A stretch of DNA of 64,000 nucleotides from contig NZ_NVPT01000001.1 of assembly GCF_002802985.1 (NCBI RefSeq), positions 1 through 64,000 on the forward strand, written 5' to 3'. The notes under the pieces are model-generated. The model was not told the origin of the DNA, ran no database searches, and saw nothing but the letters and a program-made list of their open reading frames with translations. Each line of letters opens with the position of its first letter. Position 1 is the stretch's first letter. Below, one piece after another: positions 45,652-55,879 of this stretch. The position numbers and the translations under genes were made by a program. This stretch comes from Geodermatophilus chilensis (GTDB taxonomy: Bacteria > Actinomycetota > Actinomycetes > Mycobacteriales > Geodermatophilaceae).

Positions 45652-46314
45652 ATGCGCATCGTCATCGCCGGGGCCCACGGGCAGGTCGCCCGCCGCCTCG
45701 GCCGCCTGCTGTCCGGCCGCGGCGACACGGTGATCGGCATCGTGCGCAACCCCGCGCACTCCGACGACCTGCGCGCCGACGGTGTGGAGCCGGTCGTCCT
45801 CGACCTCGAGCAGGCCGGCGTCGACCAGGTCGCCGAGGTGCTGTCCGGGGCGGACGCCGTGGTCTTCGCGGCGGGCGCCGGCCCGGGCAGCGGCGAGGCC
45901 CGCAAGCACACCGTCGACAAGGGTGCGGCGTTGCTGCTCGCCGACGCGGCCGAGCGGGCCGGCGTCCGGCCCTACCTGCTGGTGTCGTCGATGGGCGTCG
46001 AGCAGGCCCGTCAGGGGACGCCGCGGGGCATGGACCCGGTCTTCGCCGTCTACCTGCAGGCCAAGCTGGCCGCCGAGGACGCGATCCTGCCCCGGCCCGG
46101 CCTCGACACGGTCGTCCTGCGGCCCGGCCGGCTCACCGACGAGCCGGGCACCGGCCGCGTGACGCTCGCCCACGGCGTCGAGTACGGCGAGGTGCCGCGG
46201 GACGACGTGGCCGCGGTGCTGGCCGCGCTGCTGGACGCCGGGAAGACGAACGAGGTCGTCGAACTGGTCAGCGGCGACATCCCGATCGACGAGGCCGTCG
46301 CCGCCCTCCCCTGA
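45652..46314 (+). CDS. NAD(P)H-binding (SDR-like) protein
   Basis: The 220-residue protein starts with the Rossmann pattern IVIAGAHGQVARRLGRLL and has VVFAAGAGPGSG and YLQAKLAAEDAIL, typical of atypical SDRs of the NAD(P)-binding/YwnB group. A catalytic Tyr-x3-Lys is present (Tyr in VYLQAK). The substrate is unknown. ATG at 45652 is 11 bp after mobA and likely shares its transcript. A family A repeat begins at its stop. Confidence 0.85.
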   Translation: MRIVIAGAHGQVARRLGRLLSGRGDTVIGIVRNPAHSDDLRADGVEPVVLDLEQAGVDQVAEVLSGADAVVFAAGAGPGSGEARKHTVDKGAALLLADAAERAGVRPYLLVSSMGVEQARQGTPRGMDPVFAVYLQAKLAAEDAILPRPGLDTVVLRPGRLTDEPGTGRVTLAHGVEYGEVPRDDVAAVLAALLDAGKTNEVVELVSGDIPIDEAVAALP

Positions 46315-46455
46315 CGAAGGACGCCGTCCTCCCCACCCTTCGTGGGAGGACCGCCTGCTCCCCGCCACTCGTAGGAAGGGCCGCGTCCTCCCCACCCCTC
46401 GCAGGCTCGGGGCGGGACCCGGGACGCGGCCGGCGGGACCTGCAGGGGGCCAGCG
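46315..46455 (+). repeat. Family A repeats in tandem
   Basis: CGAAGGACG follows the stop at once. A truncated unit comes first; a complete one then has arms GGCCGCGTCC (46379-46388) and GGACGCGGCC (46422-46431) around CCTCGCAGGCTCGGGGCGGG. The stretch continues to the truA stop with more fragments. Confidence 0.7.
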
Positions 46456-46488
46456 GGGCCCGGGACGGGGCCGCTCCGGGCGTTCTCC

Positions 46489-47271
46489 TCAGGAGCGCAG
46501 GGCGCGGGTGACGACCGCCCGGGCGGCGAGCTGGTCGTCCGGCGGGTAGTCGACGGCGACCAGCGTCAGCCCCCCGGCCGGGACGACCGGCACCTCGCTG
46601 GAGCGCTCGCTGCGGCCCAGCAGCGCGGCCGGCCACTCCGGCGGGCGCCGGCCCTCCCCCACCGCGGTGAGGGCGCCGACGAGGCTGCGCACCATCGAGT
46701 GGCAGAAGGCGTCCGCCGACGCCCGCACGGTCACCAGGTCACCCTCGCGGGTCACCGCCAGGGTGACCAGCCTGCGGATCGTCGTCGCGCCCTCCCGGTG
46801 GCGGCAGAAGGCGGCGAAGTCGTGCAGGCCGAGCAGCAGCTGCGCGGCGGCCGCCATCGCGGCGGCGTCCAGCCTGCGGGGCCAGCCGACCGTGTCGGCC
46901 CGGCGCAGCGGCGGCGGGCCGCTCTCGGCGTCGGTGAGCCGGTAGACGTAGTGCCGGCGCAACGCCCCGAAACGGGCGTCGAACTCCGGCGGCGCCTCCT
47001 CCACCGAGTGGACGGCGATGTCGGGCGGCAGCACCCCGCGCAGCCTGCGCACCAGCTTCGCCCGCTGCTCCTCCCACACGGTGCGCGGGACGTCGGCGTG
47101 CGCGACCTGGCCGGTGGCGTGCACCCCGGCGTCGGTGCGCCCGGCGACGGTCAGCGCGACCGGCTGCCGCAGCACCCGGGCCAGGGCCTCCTCGAGGTCG
47201 CCCTGCACGGTCCGCTGGTCGGGCTGCCGCGCCCAGCCGTGCAGCGCGGTGCCGTCGTAGGCGAGCCCCAA
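46489..47271 (-). CDS. truA: tRNA pseudouridine(38-40) synthase TruA
   Basis: The 260-residue enzyme isomerises uridines 38-40 in the anticodon arm. [15 protein letters not shown], the catalytic Asp in [21 protein letters not shown] and [13 protein letters not shown] are visible. The start is TTG at 47271; no ATG or GTG in this frame lies nearby, and there is no strong ribosome-binding site. It is transcribed after rplQ across a strong terminator, so it probably has some promoter of its own. Confidence 0.93.
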   Translation of the reverse strand: MGLAYDGTALHGWARQPDQRTVQGDLEEALARVLRQPVALTVAGRTDAGVHATGQVAHADVPRTVWEEQRAKLVRRLRGVLPPDIAVHSVEEAPPEFDARFGALRRHYVYRLTDAESGPPPLRRADTVGWPRRLDAAAMAAAAQLLLGLHDFAAFCRHREGATTIRRLVTLAVTREGDLVTVRASADAFCHSMVRSLVGALTAVGEGRRPPEWPAALLGRSERSSEVPVVPAGGLTLVAVDYPPDDQLAARAVVTRALRS

Positions 47272-47313
47272 CCGGAGCCGGACGTCACCGCCACTCGGGG
47301 CGGACCGGAGACG

Positions 47314-47349
47314 GACGAGCCCGCCACCGGGTGCGGTGGCGGGCTCGTC
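47314..47349 (-). terminator. Terminator before truA
   Basis: Arms 47314-47328 (GACGAGCCCGCCACC) and 47335-47349 are perfect complements with a 6-nt loop, between the small acidic reading frame and truA. Confidence 0.8.
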
Positions 47350-47377
47350 AGGAGTGCGGTGAGTGGTCAGCGACCGC

Positions 47378-47758
47378 TCACCGGGGGTCGGGAGCGGACT
47401 CGCCCCCGGGCGCGTGCGTGCCGGCGGTGGCGGCGTCGCCGAGCTCGGCGGCCTCGACCTCGGCAGCCGCGGCAGCAGCCACGTCCGGGGACAGCACCGG
47501 GTCGGCGACCACCGCGGTGTTCTCAGCGGTCGGCTCGGGCGTGGCGTCGCCGTCGTCCTGACGCTCGCCGTCGGGGTTGTAGAGGTCGGTGACGACCTCC
47601 TGCGCCTCGGCGTCCACGTCGCCGGAGGTCACGGCCGGCGAGGTGTCGCCACCGGGGCCGGTGGTCTCGCCCTCGAAGGTCGCGCCCTGGTCACCGCCGC
47701 CGGCGGAGACGCCCGCGGCGCCGGCGTTGCCGCCCACGCCCGGCTCCCGCTCGCTCAT
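47378..47758 (-). CDS. Acidic low-complexity hypothetical protein
   Basis: The 126-residue frame is rich in Ala, Gly, Asp, Glu and Thr and predicted to be disordered; only VVTDLYNP looks like a short motif. The ATG overlaps the rplQ stop (ATGA), as with real gene pairs here, and a terminator follows its stop. Its composition resembles the acidic tail of L17 just upstream. No family recognised. It could be a real small protein or the result of a frame shift that detached part of an older L17 tail. Confidence 0.45.
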   Translation of the reverse strand: MSEREPGVGGNAGAAGVSAGGGDQGATFEGETTGPGGDTSPAVTSGDVDAEAQEVVTDLYNPDGERQDDGDATPEPTAENTAVVADPVLSPDVAAAAAAEVEAAELGDAATAGTHAPGGESAPDPR

Positions 47759-48405
47759 CGGGTGCCGCCCGTCTCCTCGGCGTCGCCCGGGGTCTCGGCG
47801 TCGGCCGCGACGGTCTCGGTGGTGGCGTCCGCGTCGTCCACAGCGGCGTCGGTGTCGGTGTCGGTGGCCGGGGTGTCGGTCGCCTCGGCGTCGGTGGTCG
47901 CGGCGTCCGTGGCGTCGGCGTCAGCGGACTGGAGCGCGTCCGCGGTGACCTCACCGGAGGCGGCAACGGCACCGGCACCCGAGGCGGCACCGGCGAACCG
48001 GGTGCCGCGGGCACGCTCGGCCTCGCCGACGGCCTGCTGGGCCACGGTCTGGCCCTCGACCAGCTCGATGACCGCCATGGGGGCGTTGTCGCCCTTGCGC
48101 GGGCCCACCTTGGTGATGCGGGTGTAACCGCCCGGACGGTCCGCGAAGCGCGGCCCGATCTCGGCGAACAGCGTGTGGACGACGTCCTTGTCCCGGATGG
48201 TCGTCATCACCTGACGGCGGGCGTGCAGGTCACCGCGCTTGGCGAAGGTCACCAGCTTCTCGGCCAGGGGACGCAGCCGCTTGGCCTTCGCCTCGGTGGT
48301 GGTGATCCGCCCGTGCTCGAACAGCGACGTGGCCAGGTTGGCCAGCATCAGCCGCTCGTGCGCGGGGGAACCGCCGAGACGGGGGCCCTTGGTGGGGGTG
48401 GGCAT
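47755..48405 (-). CDS. rplQ: 50S ribosomal protein L17 with long acidic tail
   Basis: Residues 1-120 are a normal L17: [42 protein letters not shown], and [23 protein letters not shown]. The remaining 96 residues are an Asp/Ala/Thr-rich tail (for instance [20 protein letters not shown]), so at 216 residues it is nearly twice the usual length. The tail must lie outside the ribosome. It follows rpoA across a terminator-like hairpin. Confidence 0.93.
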   Translation of the reverse strand: MPTPTKGPRLGGSPAHERLMLANLATSLFEHGRITTTEAKAKRLRPLAEKLVTFAKRGDLHARRQVMTTIRDKDVVHTLFAEIGPRFADRPGGYTRITKVGPRKGDNAPMAVIELVEGQTVAQQAVGEAERARGTRFAGAASGAGAVAASGEVTADALQSADADATDAATTDAEATDTPATDTDTDAAVDDADATTETVAADAETPGDAEETGGTR

Positions 48406-48522
48406 GTCGGTCCTTCCTCAGGCTGCCGGGCCGCGGTGCCGGCTGCGTTCCATGGTGGTGCTGACGTCTCGTGCGCTGCGCGCGGGTGGTGCCTCCGGGC
48501 CAGTGTGGCGGGCCCGGCAGCG

Positions 48523-48556
48523 GTGCCGGACGGCGGGTCGCCCCGCCGTCCGGCAC
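48523..48556 (-). terminator. Hairpin between rpoA and rplQ
   Basis: GTGCCGGACGGCGGG (48523-48537) and its complement (48542-48556) pair perfectly on a TCGC loop, 6 bp after the rpoA stop. Confidence 0.75.
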
Positions 48557-48562
48557 GCGCTG

Positions 48563-49639
48563 TCAGAGCTGCTCGGTCTCCTGGTAGGAGCCGTCGTCGT
48601 ACTGCGCCTGGTCATAGCCCGCGGCGAACTCGCCGTGGCCCTGGTAGGCGTCGGTCTCGTAGCCCTCGTCGTAGCTCTCGACCGAGGTGGGGATGAACCC
48701 GGGCGGGCTGTCCTTGAGCGCCAGGCCCATGGCCGCCAGCTTCATCTTGACCTCGTCGATGGACTTGGCCCCGAAGTTCCGGATGTCCAGCAGGTCCGCC
48801 TCGGAGCGGGTCACGAGCTCACCGACGGTGTGCACGCCCTCGCGCTTGAGGCAGTTGTAGGACCGGACGGTGAGGTCCATGTCCTCGATCGGCATCGAGA
48901 AGTTGGCGATGTCCGCGGCCTCGGCCGGGCTCGGGCCGACCTCGATGCCCTCTGCGTCGATGTTCAGCTCGCGCAGCAGGCCGAACAGCTCGACCAGGGT
49001 GGAGCCGGCGCTGGCGATCGCGTCACGCGGGGCGATCGACGGCTTGGTCTCGACGTCGACGACCAGGCGGTCGAAGTCGGTCCGCTGCTCGACACGGGTG
49101 GCCTCGACGGCGTAGGTCACCTTGAGGACCGGCGAGTAGATCGAGTCGACCGGGATGCGCCCGATCTCCTGGCCGGGCTGCTTGTTCTGCGGCGCGGGCA
49201 CGTAGCCGCGGCCCCGCTCGACGACCAGCTCGATCTCCAGCCGGCCCTTGCCGTTCAGCGTGGCGATGTGCAGCTCGGGGTTGTGCACCTCGACACCGGC
49301 CGGGGGCGCGATGTCGGCGGCGGTGACCTCACCGGGGCCCTGCTTGCGCAGGTACATGGTCACCGGCTCGTCGGAGTCGGAGCTGACGACCAGGCCCTTG
49401 AGGTTGAGGATGATCTCGGTGACGTCCTCCTTGACGCCCGGCACGGTGGTGAACTCGTGCAGGGTGCCCTCGATCCGGATGCTGGTGACAGCAGCACCGG
49501 GGATCGACGACAGGAGGGTGCGGCGCAGGGAGTTGCCGAGGGTGTAGCCAAAGCCGGGCTCCAGCGGCTCGATGACGAACCGCGAGCGCTGCTCGGAGAT
49601 GGTCTCCTCGGTCAGCGTGGGGCGCTGTGCGATGAGCAT
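48563..49639 (-). CDS. rpoA: RNA polymerase alpha subunit
   Basis: The 358-residue subunit has the assembly domain ([25 protein letters not shown] near 24-48) and the C-terminal DNA- and activator-binding domain ([39 protein letters not shown], about 260-315). A tail of about 40 acidic and Tyr/Gln-rich residues follows. It lies in the usual place after rpsD; a hairpin between them could tune its level. Confidence 0.98.
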   Translation of the reverse strand: MLIAQRPTLTEETISEQRSRFVIEPLEPGFGYTLGNSLRRTLLSSIPGAAVTSIRIEGTLHEFTTVPGVKEDVTEIILNLKGLVVSSDSDEPVTMYLRKQGPGEVTAADIAPPAGVEVHNPELHIATLNGKGRLEIELVVERGRGYVPAPQNKQPGQEIGRIPVDSIYSPVLKVTYAVEATRVEQRTDFDRLVVDVETKPSIAPRDAIASAGSTLVELFGLLRELNIDAEGIEVGPSPAEAADIANFSMPIEDMDLTVRSYNCLKREGVHTVGELVTRSEADLLDIRNFGAKSIDEVKMKLAAMGLALKDSPPGFIPTSVESYDEGYETDAYQGHGEFAAGYDQAQYDDGSYQETEQL

Positions 49640-49736
49640 GGTGCTGTTCTCCTTCGAGTCCTCCGGCGACCGCCATATGACGCCGTGAGGGGGTGGTGCA
49701 GGCCCCGGCAGACATCTGTCCGCCCGCCGGAGCCGG

Positions 49737-49771
49737 CCTGGTGCAGGGACCCCGGGGGTCCCTGCACCAGG
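49737..49771 (-). terminator. Hairpin between rpsD and rpoA
   Basis: A 16-bp perfect stem (CCTGGTGCAGGGACCC and complement) on a 3-nt loop, 10 bp after the rpsD stop. Confidence 0.75.
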
Positions 49772-49781
49772 CGACGAACTC

Positions 49782-50408
49782 CTACTTGGAGTAGAGCTCG
49801 ACGATCAGCTGCTCCTGGACCGGGGTGTCGATGACCTGACGGGCCGGGACGCTGTGGACCAGCACGCGCAGCTGGCTGCTGATGACCTCCAGCCACGGCG
49901 GCACGGGACGCTCACCGGCGCGGGCCTGGGCGACCTCGAAGGGCAGCATGCGCCGCGACTTCTCGGCGACCTCGACGATGTCGTTGGCGCTGACCCGGTA
50001 CGACGGGATGTCGACCTTGCGGCCGTTCACCCGGATGTGGCCGTGGCGCACCAGCTGGCGGGCCATGTCGCGGGACTCGGCGAAGCCGGCCCGGTACACG
50101 ACGTTGTCGAGGCGCGACTCGAGGATCTGCAGCAGGACCTCACCGGTCTTGCCCGACTTCTTGTTCGCCTCTTCGTAGTAGCCGCGGAACTGCTTCTCCA
50201 GGACGCCGTAGATGCGGCGCGCCTTCTGCTTCTCCCGCAGCTGCAGCAGGTACTCGCTGTCCTTGCTGCGGCCCCGGCCGTGCTCGCCCGGCGGGTAGGG
50301 CCGGATCTCGATCGGGCACTTCGGGGACTCGCACTTGCTGCCCTTGAGGAACAGCTTCATCTTCTCGCGCCGGCACATGCGGCAGTCGGCTCCGGTGTAA
50401 CGGGCCAC
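49782..50408 (-). CDS. rpsD: 30S ribosomal protein S4
   Basis: The 208-residue S4 is the four-cysteine (zinc-binding) form: [26 protein letters not shown] near 9-34. [15 protein letters not shown] and the S4 RNA-binding domain [32 protein letters not shown] are clear. S4 also nucleates 30S assembly. GTG at 50408. Confidence 0.98.
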   Translation of the reverse strand: MARYTGADCRMCRREKMKLFLKGSKCESPKCPIEIRPYPPGEHGRGRSKDSEYLLQLREKQKARRIYGVLEKQFRGYYEEANKKSGKTGEVLLQILESRLDNVVYRAGFAESRDMARQLVRHGHIRVNGRKVDIPSYRVSANDIVEVAEKSRRMLPFEVAQARAGERPVPPWLEVISSQLRVLVHSVPARQVIDTPVQEQLIVELYSK

Positions 50409-50443
50409 GTCAGGTACTCCTCGTCAGTCTCGTCAGTGGCCGG

Positions 50444-50851
50444 TCAGACCCGGCGACGCTTCTTCGGGCGGCAGCCGTTGTGCGGCTGCGGGGTCACGTC
50501 CTGGATCTGGCCGACCTCGAGGCCGGTGGCCTGGAGGGACCGGATGGCGGTCTCACGGCCGGAGCCGGGGCCCTTGACGAAGACGTCGACCTTGCGCATG
50601 CCGTGCTCCTGCGCCTTGCGCGCGGCGTTCTCGGCGGCCATCTGCGCGGCGAACGGCGTGGACTTGCGCGAGCCCTTGAAGCCGACGTGGCCGGCCGAGG
50701 CCCAGCTGATCACGTTCCCGTTGGGGTCGGTGATCGACACGATCGTGTTGTTGAACGTGCTCTTGATGTGCGCGGCGCCGTGGGCGACGTTCTTCTTCTC
50801 CTTGCGGCGGACCTTCTTGGCACCAGCCGCGGCGCGAGCCCTGGGAGGCAT
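50444..50851 (-). CDS. rpsK: 30S ribosomal protein S11
   Basis: S11 of 135 residues: [68 protein letters not shown] at the C-terminus, given in parts. It sits in the 30S platform. The basic N-terminus [19 protein letters not shown] is normal. It lies between rpsM and rpsD. Confidence 0.98.
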   Translation of the reverse strand: MPPRARAAAGAKKVRRKEKKNVAHGAAHIKSTFNNTIVSITDPNGNVISWASAGHVGFKGSRKSTPFAAQMAAENAARKAQEHGMRKVDVFVKGPGSGRETAIRSLQATGLEVGQIQDVTPQPHNGCRPKKRRRV

Positions 50852-50900
50852 GTCTCTCCGGTTTCCTTCTGAACGATCAGTGGCCAGGTGAGCACGTGCG

Positions 50901-50944
50901 GCGCGCCGTCGCTCCCGCCCTCACGGGACTGTGCGACGGCGCGC
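50901..50944 (-). terminator. Hairpin between rpsM and rpsK
   Basis: GCGCGCCGTCGC (50901-50912) pairs with GCGACGGCGCGC (50933-50944) 8 bp after the rpsM stop. The loop is 20 nt, so a role as full terminator is less certain. Confidence 0.55.
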
Positions 50945-50952
50945 GGCGCGGC

Positions 50953-51333
50953 TTACTTCTTGCCGGCCTTCTTCTTGCCGGCGATGGTCTTGCGCGGGCC
51001 CTTGCTCGAGCGCGCGTTGGTGCGGGTGCGCTGCCCGTGCACGGGCAGACCGCGACGGTGACGCAGGCCCTGGTAGCAACCGATCTCCACCTTGCGGCGG
51101 ATGTCGGCGGCCACCTCGCGGCGCAGGTCACCCTCGACGCGGAAGTGCTCGTCGATGTAGTCGCGCAGCTTCAGCAGGTCCTCGTCCGTGAGGTCCTTGG
51201 CCCGCAGGTCCGGGCTGACGCCCGTCGCGGCCAGGGTCTCCTTGGCGTGGGTCTTGCCGATGCCGTAGATGTAGGTGAGCGCGATCTCCATCCGCTTCTC
51301 GCGGGGCAGGTCGACGCCGGCCAGTCGTGCCAT
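50953..51333 (-). CDS. rpsM: 30S ribosomal protein S13
   Basis: S13 of 126 residues: [32 protein letters not shown], and the tail [20 protein letters not shown] with KKKAGKK reaching the P-site tRNA. ATG at 51333 is the standard start; it is 14 bp after rpmJ. Confidence 0.98.
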   Translation of the reverse strand: MARLAGVDLPREKRMEIALTYIYGIGKTHAKETLAATGVSPDLRAKDLTDEDLLKLRDYIDEHFRVEGDLRREVAADIRRKVEIGCYQGLRHRRGLPVHGQRTRTNARSSKGPRKTIAGKKKAGKK

Positions 51334-51347
51334 GTCCAGGTACTCCC

Positions 51348-51461
51348 TCAGCCCTGCCGCTGCTTGTGGCGGGCGTTGTCGCAGATGACCATGACCCGGC
51401 CGTGCCGGCGGATCACCTTGCACTTGTCGCAGATCTTCTTCACCGACGGCTGGACCTTCAC
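51348..51461 (-). CDS. rpmJ: 50S ribosomal protein L36
   Basis: A short gene of 38 codons for a 37-residue L36, missed by length-filtered gene calling. It reads [20 protein letters not shown] and then [17 protein letters not shown]. The cysteines and His (C-x2-C, C, H) form the zinc ribbon, so this is the zinc-binding type. GTG at 51461; it lies between infA and rpsM as in other actinobacteria. Confidence 0.95.
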   Translation of the reverse strand: MKVQPSVKKICDKCKVIRRHGRVMVICDNARHKQRQG

Positions 51462-51532
51462 CGGTGCCGCCCCTCATTCCTGTCGATCGTGCGCCGAGCG
51501 CGCCCGCCCCTCGGGGCTGCGCGCGGCGGCGG

Positions 51533-51754
51533 TTACTTGTACCGGTAGACGATGCGACCGCGGGTCAGGTCGTAGGGCGAGAGCTCCACGACCACGCGGT
51601 CCTCGGGCAGGATGCGGATGTAGTGCTGCCGCATCTTGCCGCTGATGTGGGCGAGCACCCGGTGCCCGTTCTGCAGTTCGACCCGGAACATCGCGTTGGG
51701 CAGCGGCTCGACGACGCGACCCTCGACCTCGATGGCCCCGTCCTTCTTCGCCAT
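51533..51754 (-). CDS. infA: Translation initiation factor IF-1
   Basis: A 73-residue OB-fold protein: [62 protein letters not shown] in part. It binds the A site of the 30S subunit. It is the first gene of the infA-rpmJ-rpsM-rpsK-rpsD-rpoA-rplQ series; a probable promoter is at 51927-51956, giving a leader of about 168 nt. Confidence 0.98.
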   Translation of the reverse strand: MAKKDGAIEVEGRVVEPLPNAMFRVELQNGHRVLAHISGKMRQHYIRILPEDRVVVELSPYDLTRGRIVYRYK

Positions 51755-52019
51755 GCCCTACACGGCCTCCCTGTCTCGGTGGTGCTGGTGTCCTCGGGCG
51801 CCCATGCCGGAACCCGGGCTAACGCACTTGGTGGTGTACAGAACGGGTGGTGCAGACGCTCCCGCGAGGGCGCTCCGGGTCGTACGGCCACAGCACGACG
51901 ACAGAGCGGCGCGAGCGCCATCGGCCACTCTACCCCGCCCCGGCGCGCCTCTCCAACCCGGCCTCGATCACAGCCAGCGGTCTCGGAAGAGCGCCGCCCC
52001 GGCCTCGTGAGGCATGTTG
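51755..52019. other. Leader and upstream region of infA
   Basis: This stretch, with 52020-52263, makes a 509-bp gap without a gene. It holds the infA promoter and a leader of about 168 nt with GGTGGTG-type repeats; no known riboswitch was matched. Confidence 0.4.
51927..51956 (-). promoter_or_regulatory. Promoter of the infA-rpmJ-rpsM series
   Basis: On the minus strand TTGGAG (51956-51951), an 18-bp spacer and TAGAGT (51932-51927). The -10 equals the one proposed for groES. Confidence 0.55.
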
Positions 52020-52263
52020 GCGGCCCACCGCGAGCCGGCGAGGAGTGGGGCCAGCGCCCCGTCCCGGGTCCCACCCCGAGCTTGCGGGGGGTGGGGAGGA
52101 CGGCGGCCTGCCTGCAGGACCCCGCCACGAGCGGGACGAGGGTGGGAGCAGTGGCCCCGTCCCGGGTCCGACCCCGAGCTTGCGGAGGGTGGGGAGGACG
52201 GCGGCCCGCCTGCAGGACCCCGCCACGAGCGGAGCGAGTGGTGGGGGGCAGGCGGGTCCTCTT
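52020..52263 (-). repeat. Array of family A repeats after map
   Basis: On the minus strand the map TGA is followed by AAGAGGACC and then about four units end to end. The first has arms CCCGCCTGC/GCAGGCGGG (52205-52213 with 52248-52256). Later ones repeat CCCCGCAAGCTCGGGGTGGG or CCCGCTCGTGGCGGGG. It is the longest array in the window. Confidence 0.75.
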
Positions 52264-53067
52264 TCAGGTGCGCGGGGTGATCCCGAAGGGAGCCAGCCCC
52301 GCGACGCCGCCGTCCTCCGCCGTGAGGACCCACGGGCCCTCGGGGGTGATGGCGACGGTGTGCTCGAAGTGGGCCGCACGCGACCCGTCCTTGGTGACCA
52401 CGGTCCAGCCGTCCTCGAGCTCGACGGTGGCCGGGTCGCCCACGGTCACCATCGGCTCGATGGCCAGCGCCAGCCCCGGCACCAGCCGGGGGCCCCGCCC
52501 GGGCCGGCCGTAGTTCAGCACGTGCGGGTCCTGGTGCATCTCGGTGCCGATGCCGTGCCCGCCGTAGTGGTCGACGATCCCGTACGGGTGCTGCTCGGCC
52601 GTGATCGTCCCCTCGACGGCGTGGCTGATGTCGGTCAGCCGCCCGCCGGCCAGCGCCTTGGCCAGGCCCGCCCACATCGACCGTTCGGTGACGTCCATCA
52701 GCGCGGCGTCCTCCGCCGACGGCGGCCCGACGGTCACGGTGACCGCCGAGTCGCCGTGCCAGCCCTTGAGGATGGCGCCACAGTCGATGGAGATGTTGTC
52801 GCCTTCGGCGAGGGTGCGGCCCCGGTCCGGGATGCCGTGGACGATCTCGTCGTTGATCGACGCGCAGATGCTGCCGGTGAAGCCGTGGTAGCCCAGGAAG
52901 GACGGCACGGCACCGGCGCTGCGGATGTGGTCCTCGGCGATGGCGTCCAGCTCACCGGTGGTCACACCGGGCCGGATGGCCGCCCGGACGGCGGCGATCG
53001 CGCCCGCCACGACGAGGCCCGCACCCCGCATGAGCTCCAGCTCCTGCGGCGTCTTGATCTGGATCAT
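52264..53067 (-). CDS. map: Methionine aminopeptidase, type I
   Basis: The 267-residue enzyme removes N-terminal Met. Metal ligands are visible: Asp in NISIDCGAILKGWHGDSA (two), His in GGHGIGTEMH, Glu in LALAIEPMVTVG and a late Glu in AHFEHTVAIT. ATG at 53067 (MIQIKTPQELELMR) follows GTGGAGTGGACGG and matches the family, so the longer frame from 53124 was not used. It lies after adk as in other actinobacteria. Confidence 0.96.
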   Translation of the reverse strand: MIQIKTPQELELMRGAGLVVAGAIAAVRAAIRPGVTTGELDAIAEDHIRSAGAVPSFLGYHGFTGSICASINDEIVHGIPDRGRTLAEGDNISIDCGAILKGWHGDSAVTVTVGPPSAEDAALMDVTERSMWAGLAKALAGGRLTDISHAVEGTITAEQHPYGIVDHYGGHGIGTEMHQDPHVLNYGRPGRGPRLVPGLALAIEPMVTVGDPATVELEDGWTVVTKDGSRAAHFEHTVAITPEGPWVLTAEDGGVAGLAPFGITPRT

Positions 53068-53137
53068 CCGTCCACTCCACTTCGCCAGCAGCGGGATCCG
53101 ACCGAGGATCCCCGCGGCCGTCATGTGCCGCCTGCCC

Positions 53138-53752
53138 TCAGCCCGCGCCCGGCCCGTCGGGACGCGTGCCCCCGCAGGCCTCCAGCGCGCTCATCGCCCG
53201 CTCGGTGACCTCCTCGACCGCGCCGATGGCGTCGATGCGCGTGAGCAGCCCCTCGCCCTCGTACCAACCCGAGAGCGGCGCGGTCTGTTCCCGGTACACC
53301 CGCAGCCGGTGCCGCACGGTCTCGGGCTCGTCGTCGGAGCGCTGCACCCACTCGCCGTCGACCATCGTCCGGCGACCGGAGAGCCGGCGGACCAGCTCGT
53401 CCTCGTCCACGGCCAGCTCGAGCACGCAGTCGAGGCCGTGGCCGAGCTCGCGGAGCGAGTCCCGCAGCTGCTCGGCCTGGGCGATCGTCCGCGGGAAGCC
53501 GTCGAGCAGGAACCCGCCCTTGGCGTCGTCCTCGGCCAGCCGGTCCTTGACCATGGCCACGGTGATCTCGTCGGGGACGAGGTCGCCGGCGTCCATGTAG
53601 CTCTTGGCCTGCAGCCCGAGCTCGGTCTTGCCGCTCACGTTGGCGCGGAAGATGTCACCCGTCGAGATGGCCGGCACGCCGAGCCGGCCGGCGATGATCT
53701 GCGCCTGGGTCCCCTTGCCCGCTCCGGGAGGGCCCAGCAGGACGACGCGCAC
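53138..53752 (-). CDS. adk: Adenylate kinase
   Basis: The 204-residue enzyme balances AMP, ADP and [15 protein letters not shown] (P-loop) starts it, then [31 protein letters not shown] and a lid without the zinc cysteines ([14 protein letters not shown]). GTG at 53752 shares one base with the secY stop (TAGTG), so it is coupled to secY. Confidence 0.97.
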   Translation of the reverse strand: MRVVLLGPPGAGKGTQAQIIAGRLGVPAISTGDIFRANVSGKTELGLQAKSYMDAGDLVPDEITVAMVKDRLAEDDAKGGFLLDGFPRTIAQAEQLRDSLRELGHGLDCVLELAVDEDELVRRLSGRRTMVDGEWVQRSDDEPETVRHRLRVYREQTAPLSGWYEGEGLLTRIDAIGAVEEVTERAMSALEACGGTRPDGPGAG

Positions 53753-55062
53753 TACTTCAGGAACCCTTCGTAGTTACGCTGGTTGAGTTGCGTTTCGATC
53801 TGCTTCACCGTCTCCAACCCCACTCCGACCATGATCAGCACCGCGGTGCCTCCGAACGGGAAGTTCTGGTTCTGCCCCTCCTGCGTGATGGAGAGGAACA
53901 GGTTGGGCAACACTGCCACCAGCCCCAGGTAGATCGACCCCGGCAGGGTGATCCTGGACAGCACGTACTGCAGGTACTCGGCGGTGGGCCGGCCCGGGCG
54001 GATACCCGGGATGAAGCCGCCGTAGCGCTTCATGTCCTCGGCCCGCTCCTCCGGGTTGAACGTGATGGACACGTAGAAGTACGTGAAGAAGACGATCAGA
54101 CCGAAGTAGATCGCGATGTGCACCGGGCTGCTCTGGTCGACGACGTAGTTCTCGAAGAACTGGCGCACCGGGCCGGTCTCGTCCCCCTGCAGCTGCGTGA
54201 TCAGCTGCGGCAGGTAGAGCAGCGACGAGGCGAAGATGACCGGGATGACACCGGCCTGGTTGACCTTCAGCGGCAGGTAGGTCGACGTCCCGCCGTACAT
54301 CCGGCGGCCGACCATGCGCTTGGCGTACTGCACCGGGATGCGTCGCTGGGCCTGCTCGACGTAGACGACCGAGCCGATGACCACCAGGGCCAGGAGGCAG
54401 ACCAGGGTGAAGACGACGCCGCCGCGGGTCTGCAGGATCGCCCCGCCCTCGGCGGGGATCCGGGCGGCGATCGACGTGAAGATCAGCACGGACATGCCGT
54501 TGCCGATCCCCTTCTCGGTCAGCAGCTCGCCCAGCCACATGATCACCGCGGTGCCGGCGGTCAGCGCGACCACCAGGACGACCGTCGTCCAGATGGAGTC
54601 CGAGGGGATGATGTCCTGCGAGCAGCCCGGGAACAGCTGGCCGCTGCGGGCGAGGGCGATGATGCCGGTGCTCTGCAGGACCGCGAGGGCGATCGTCAGG
54701 TAGCGGGTGTACTGGGTCAGCTTGGCCTGACCCGACTGCCCTTCCTTCTTCAGCTGCTCGAAGCGTGGGATGACCACGACGAGCAGCTGCACGATGATGC
54801 TCGCGGTGATGTACGGCATGATGCCGAGCGCGAAGACCGACAGCCGGAGCAGTGCGCCGCCGGAAAACAGGTTGACCAGCGAGTAGAGGTCCCGCTGGTC
54901 GGAGGCCTGGGCCTGCTCGAGACAGCTGTTGATGGCCTCCACCGAGACGCCCGGTCCGGGGATGGCGGCACCCAGGCGGTACACGGCGATGATCGCCAGG
55001 GAGAACAGCAGCTTGCGCCGGAGGTCTGGCGTCCGGAACGCCGCGGCGAACGCCTGCAGCAC
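53752..55062 (-). CDS. secY: Protein translocase subunit SecY
   Basis: The 436-residue channel protein has ten membrane helices; recognisable parts are [35 protein letters not shown] and [17 protein letters not shown]. It forms the membrane pore with SecE and SecG. GTG at 55062 ([19 protein letters not shown]) follows GGGGAGGGCAC; the longer upstream frame lacks such a site. A terminator and its own -10 box upstream separate it from rplO. Confidence 0.97.
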   Translation of the reverse strand: MLQAFAAAFRTPDLRRKLLFSLAIIAVYRLGAAIPGPGVSVEAINSCLEQAQASDQRDLYSLVNLFSGGALLRLSVFALGIMPYITASIIVQLLVVVIPRFEQLKKEGQSGQAKLTQYTRYLTIALAVLQSTGIIALARSGQLFPGCSQDIIPSDSIWTTVVLVVALTAGTAVIMWLGELLTEKGIGNGMSVLIFTSIAARIPAEGGAILQTRGGVVFTLVCLLALVVIGSVVYVEQAQRRIPVQYAKRMVGRRMYGGTSTYLPLKVNQAGVIPVIFASSLLYLPQLITQLQGDETGPVRQFFENYVVDQSSPVHIAIYFGLIVFFTYFYVSITFNPEERAEDMKRYGGFIPGIRPGRPTAEYLQYVLSRITLPGSIYLGLVAVLPNLFLSITQEGQNQNFPFGGTAVLIMVGVGLETVKQIETQLNQRNYEGFLK

Positions 55063-55087
55063 GTGCCCTCCCCTGCTCGGTCGGATG

Positions 55088-55093
55088 AGGTTA
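55088..55093 (-). promoter_or_regulatory. -10 box of secY
   Basis: TAACCT on the minus strand, 25 bp before the GTG start. A matching -35 is not evident. It lies between the rplO terminator and secY. Confidence 0.4.
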
Positions 55094-55196
55094 GCAACGG
55101 CGGGGACACCGATCCGCAGCACCCGTCGGTACGGGCGCCGCGGTGTCGTCGTCCCCGGGCCGGTCGGCGCGGCTGGCGCACCGGGCCGGGCAGCAC

Positions 55197-55232
55197 ACGA
55201 CCCCCGGGGCGCTGGTGCGCCCCGGGGGTCGT
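55197..55232 (-). terminator. Terminator between rplO and secY
   Basis: A perfect 16-bp stem (55197-55212 with 55217-55232) on a TGGT loop, 6 bp after the rplO stop. It ends the spc-type unit before secY. Confidence 0.85.
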
Positions 55233-55238
55233 CCGCGG

Positions 55239-55682
55239 TCAGATGCGGGTGGTGCTGCCCCCGGCCGCGCCGATCTTCTCGGCGGCGGACGCGGAGAAGG
55301 CGTGCGCGTGCACGTGCACCTGGACACCGCCCAGGTCGCCGGTGCCGAGCACCTTCACCGGCTGGCCACGGCGCACCGCGCCGGCCTCGGCGAGGGAGTC
55401 GGGGTTCACCGAGCCGCCCTGGGGGAACAGAGCCGCGATCCGGTCGAGGTTGACGACCTGGAAGACGACCTTGTTCGGGTTCTTGAAGCCCGAGAGCTTC
55501 GGCAGCCGCATGTGCAGCGGCGTCTGCCCGCCCTCGAACCGTGCGGAGGTGTTGCCCCGCGCACCGGTGCCCTTGGTGCCGCGACCGGCGGTCTTGCCCT
55601 TGGAGCCCTCACCGCGACCCACGCGGGTCTTGGGGGTGTGGGCGCCCGGGGCCGGACGCAGGTGGTGGACCTTGAGAGTCAT
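55239..55682 (-). CDS. rplO: 50S ribosomal protein L15
   Basis: The 147-residue L15 begins [20 protein letters not shown], followed by [34 protein letters not shown] and the C-terminal [20 protein letters not shown]. It is the last gene before the secY terminator. Confidence 0.98.
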   Translation of the reverse strand: MTLKVHHLRPAPGAHTPKTRVGRGEGSKGKTAGRGTKGTGARGNTSARFEGGQTPLHMRLPKLSGFKNPNKVVFQVVNLDRIAALFPQGGSVNPDSLAEAGAVRRGQPVKVLGTGDLGGVQVHVHAHAFSASAAEKIGAAGGSTTRI

Positions 55683-55695
55683 TGTGTGTCCCTGC

Positions 55696-55878
55696 TCAGC
55701 TGATCTCTTCGACGGCGACCAGGTGCGGCACCGTCGCGACCATCCCGCGGATCTCGGGACGGTCCTCCTGGACGACCGAGTCGTTGATCCGCTTGAGGCC
55801 CAGCGAGCGCAGCGTCTGGCGCTGGTTGGGCTTGGTGCCGATCGCCGACCGGATCTGGGTGACCTTCAGCTGCGCCAT
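55696..55878 (-). CDS. rpmD: 50S ribosomal protein L30
   Basis: The 60-residue L30: [20 protein letters not shown] then [15 protein letters not shown] and [18 protein letters not shown] at 55878 immediately follows the rpsE stop region (one base apart). Confidence 0.97.
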   Translation of the reverse strand: MAQLKVTQIRSAIGTKPNQRQTLRSLGLKRINDSVVQEDRPEIRGMVATVPHLVAVEEIS

Positions 55879-55879
55879 C

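Noticed and set aside
52020-52263. CRISPR-like array because of tandem repeat units
   Set aside because: Units are imperfect, self-pairing and contiguous with no unique spacers of equal size; no cas genes are near. They match the dispersed family A repeats.
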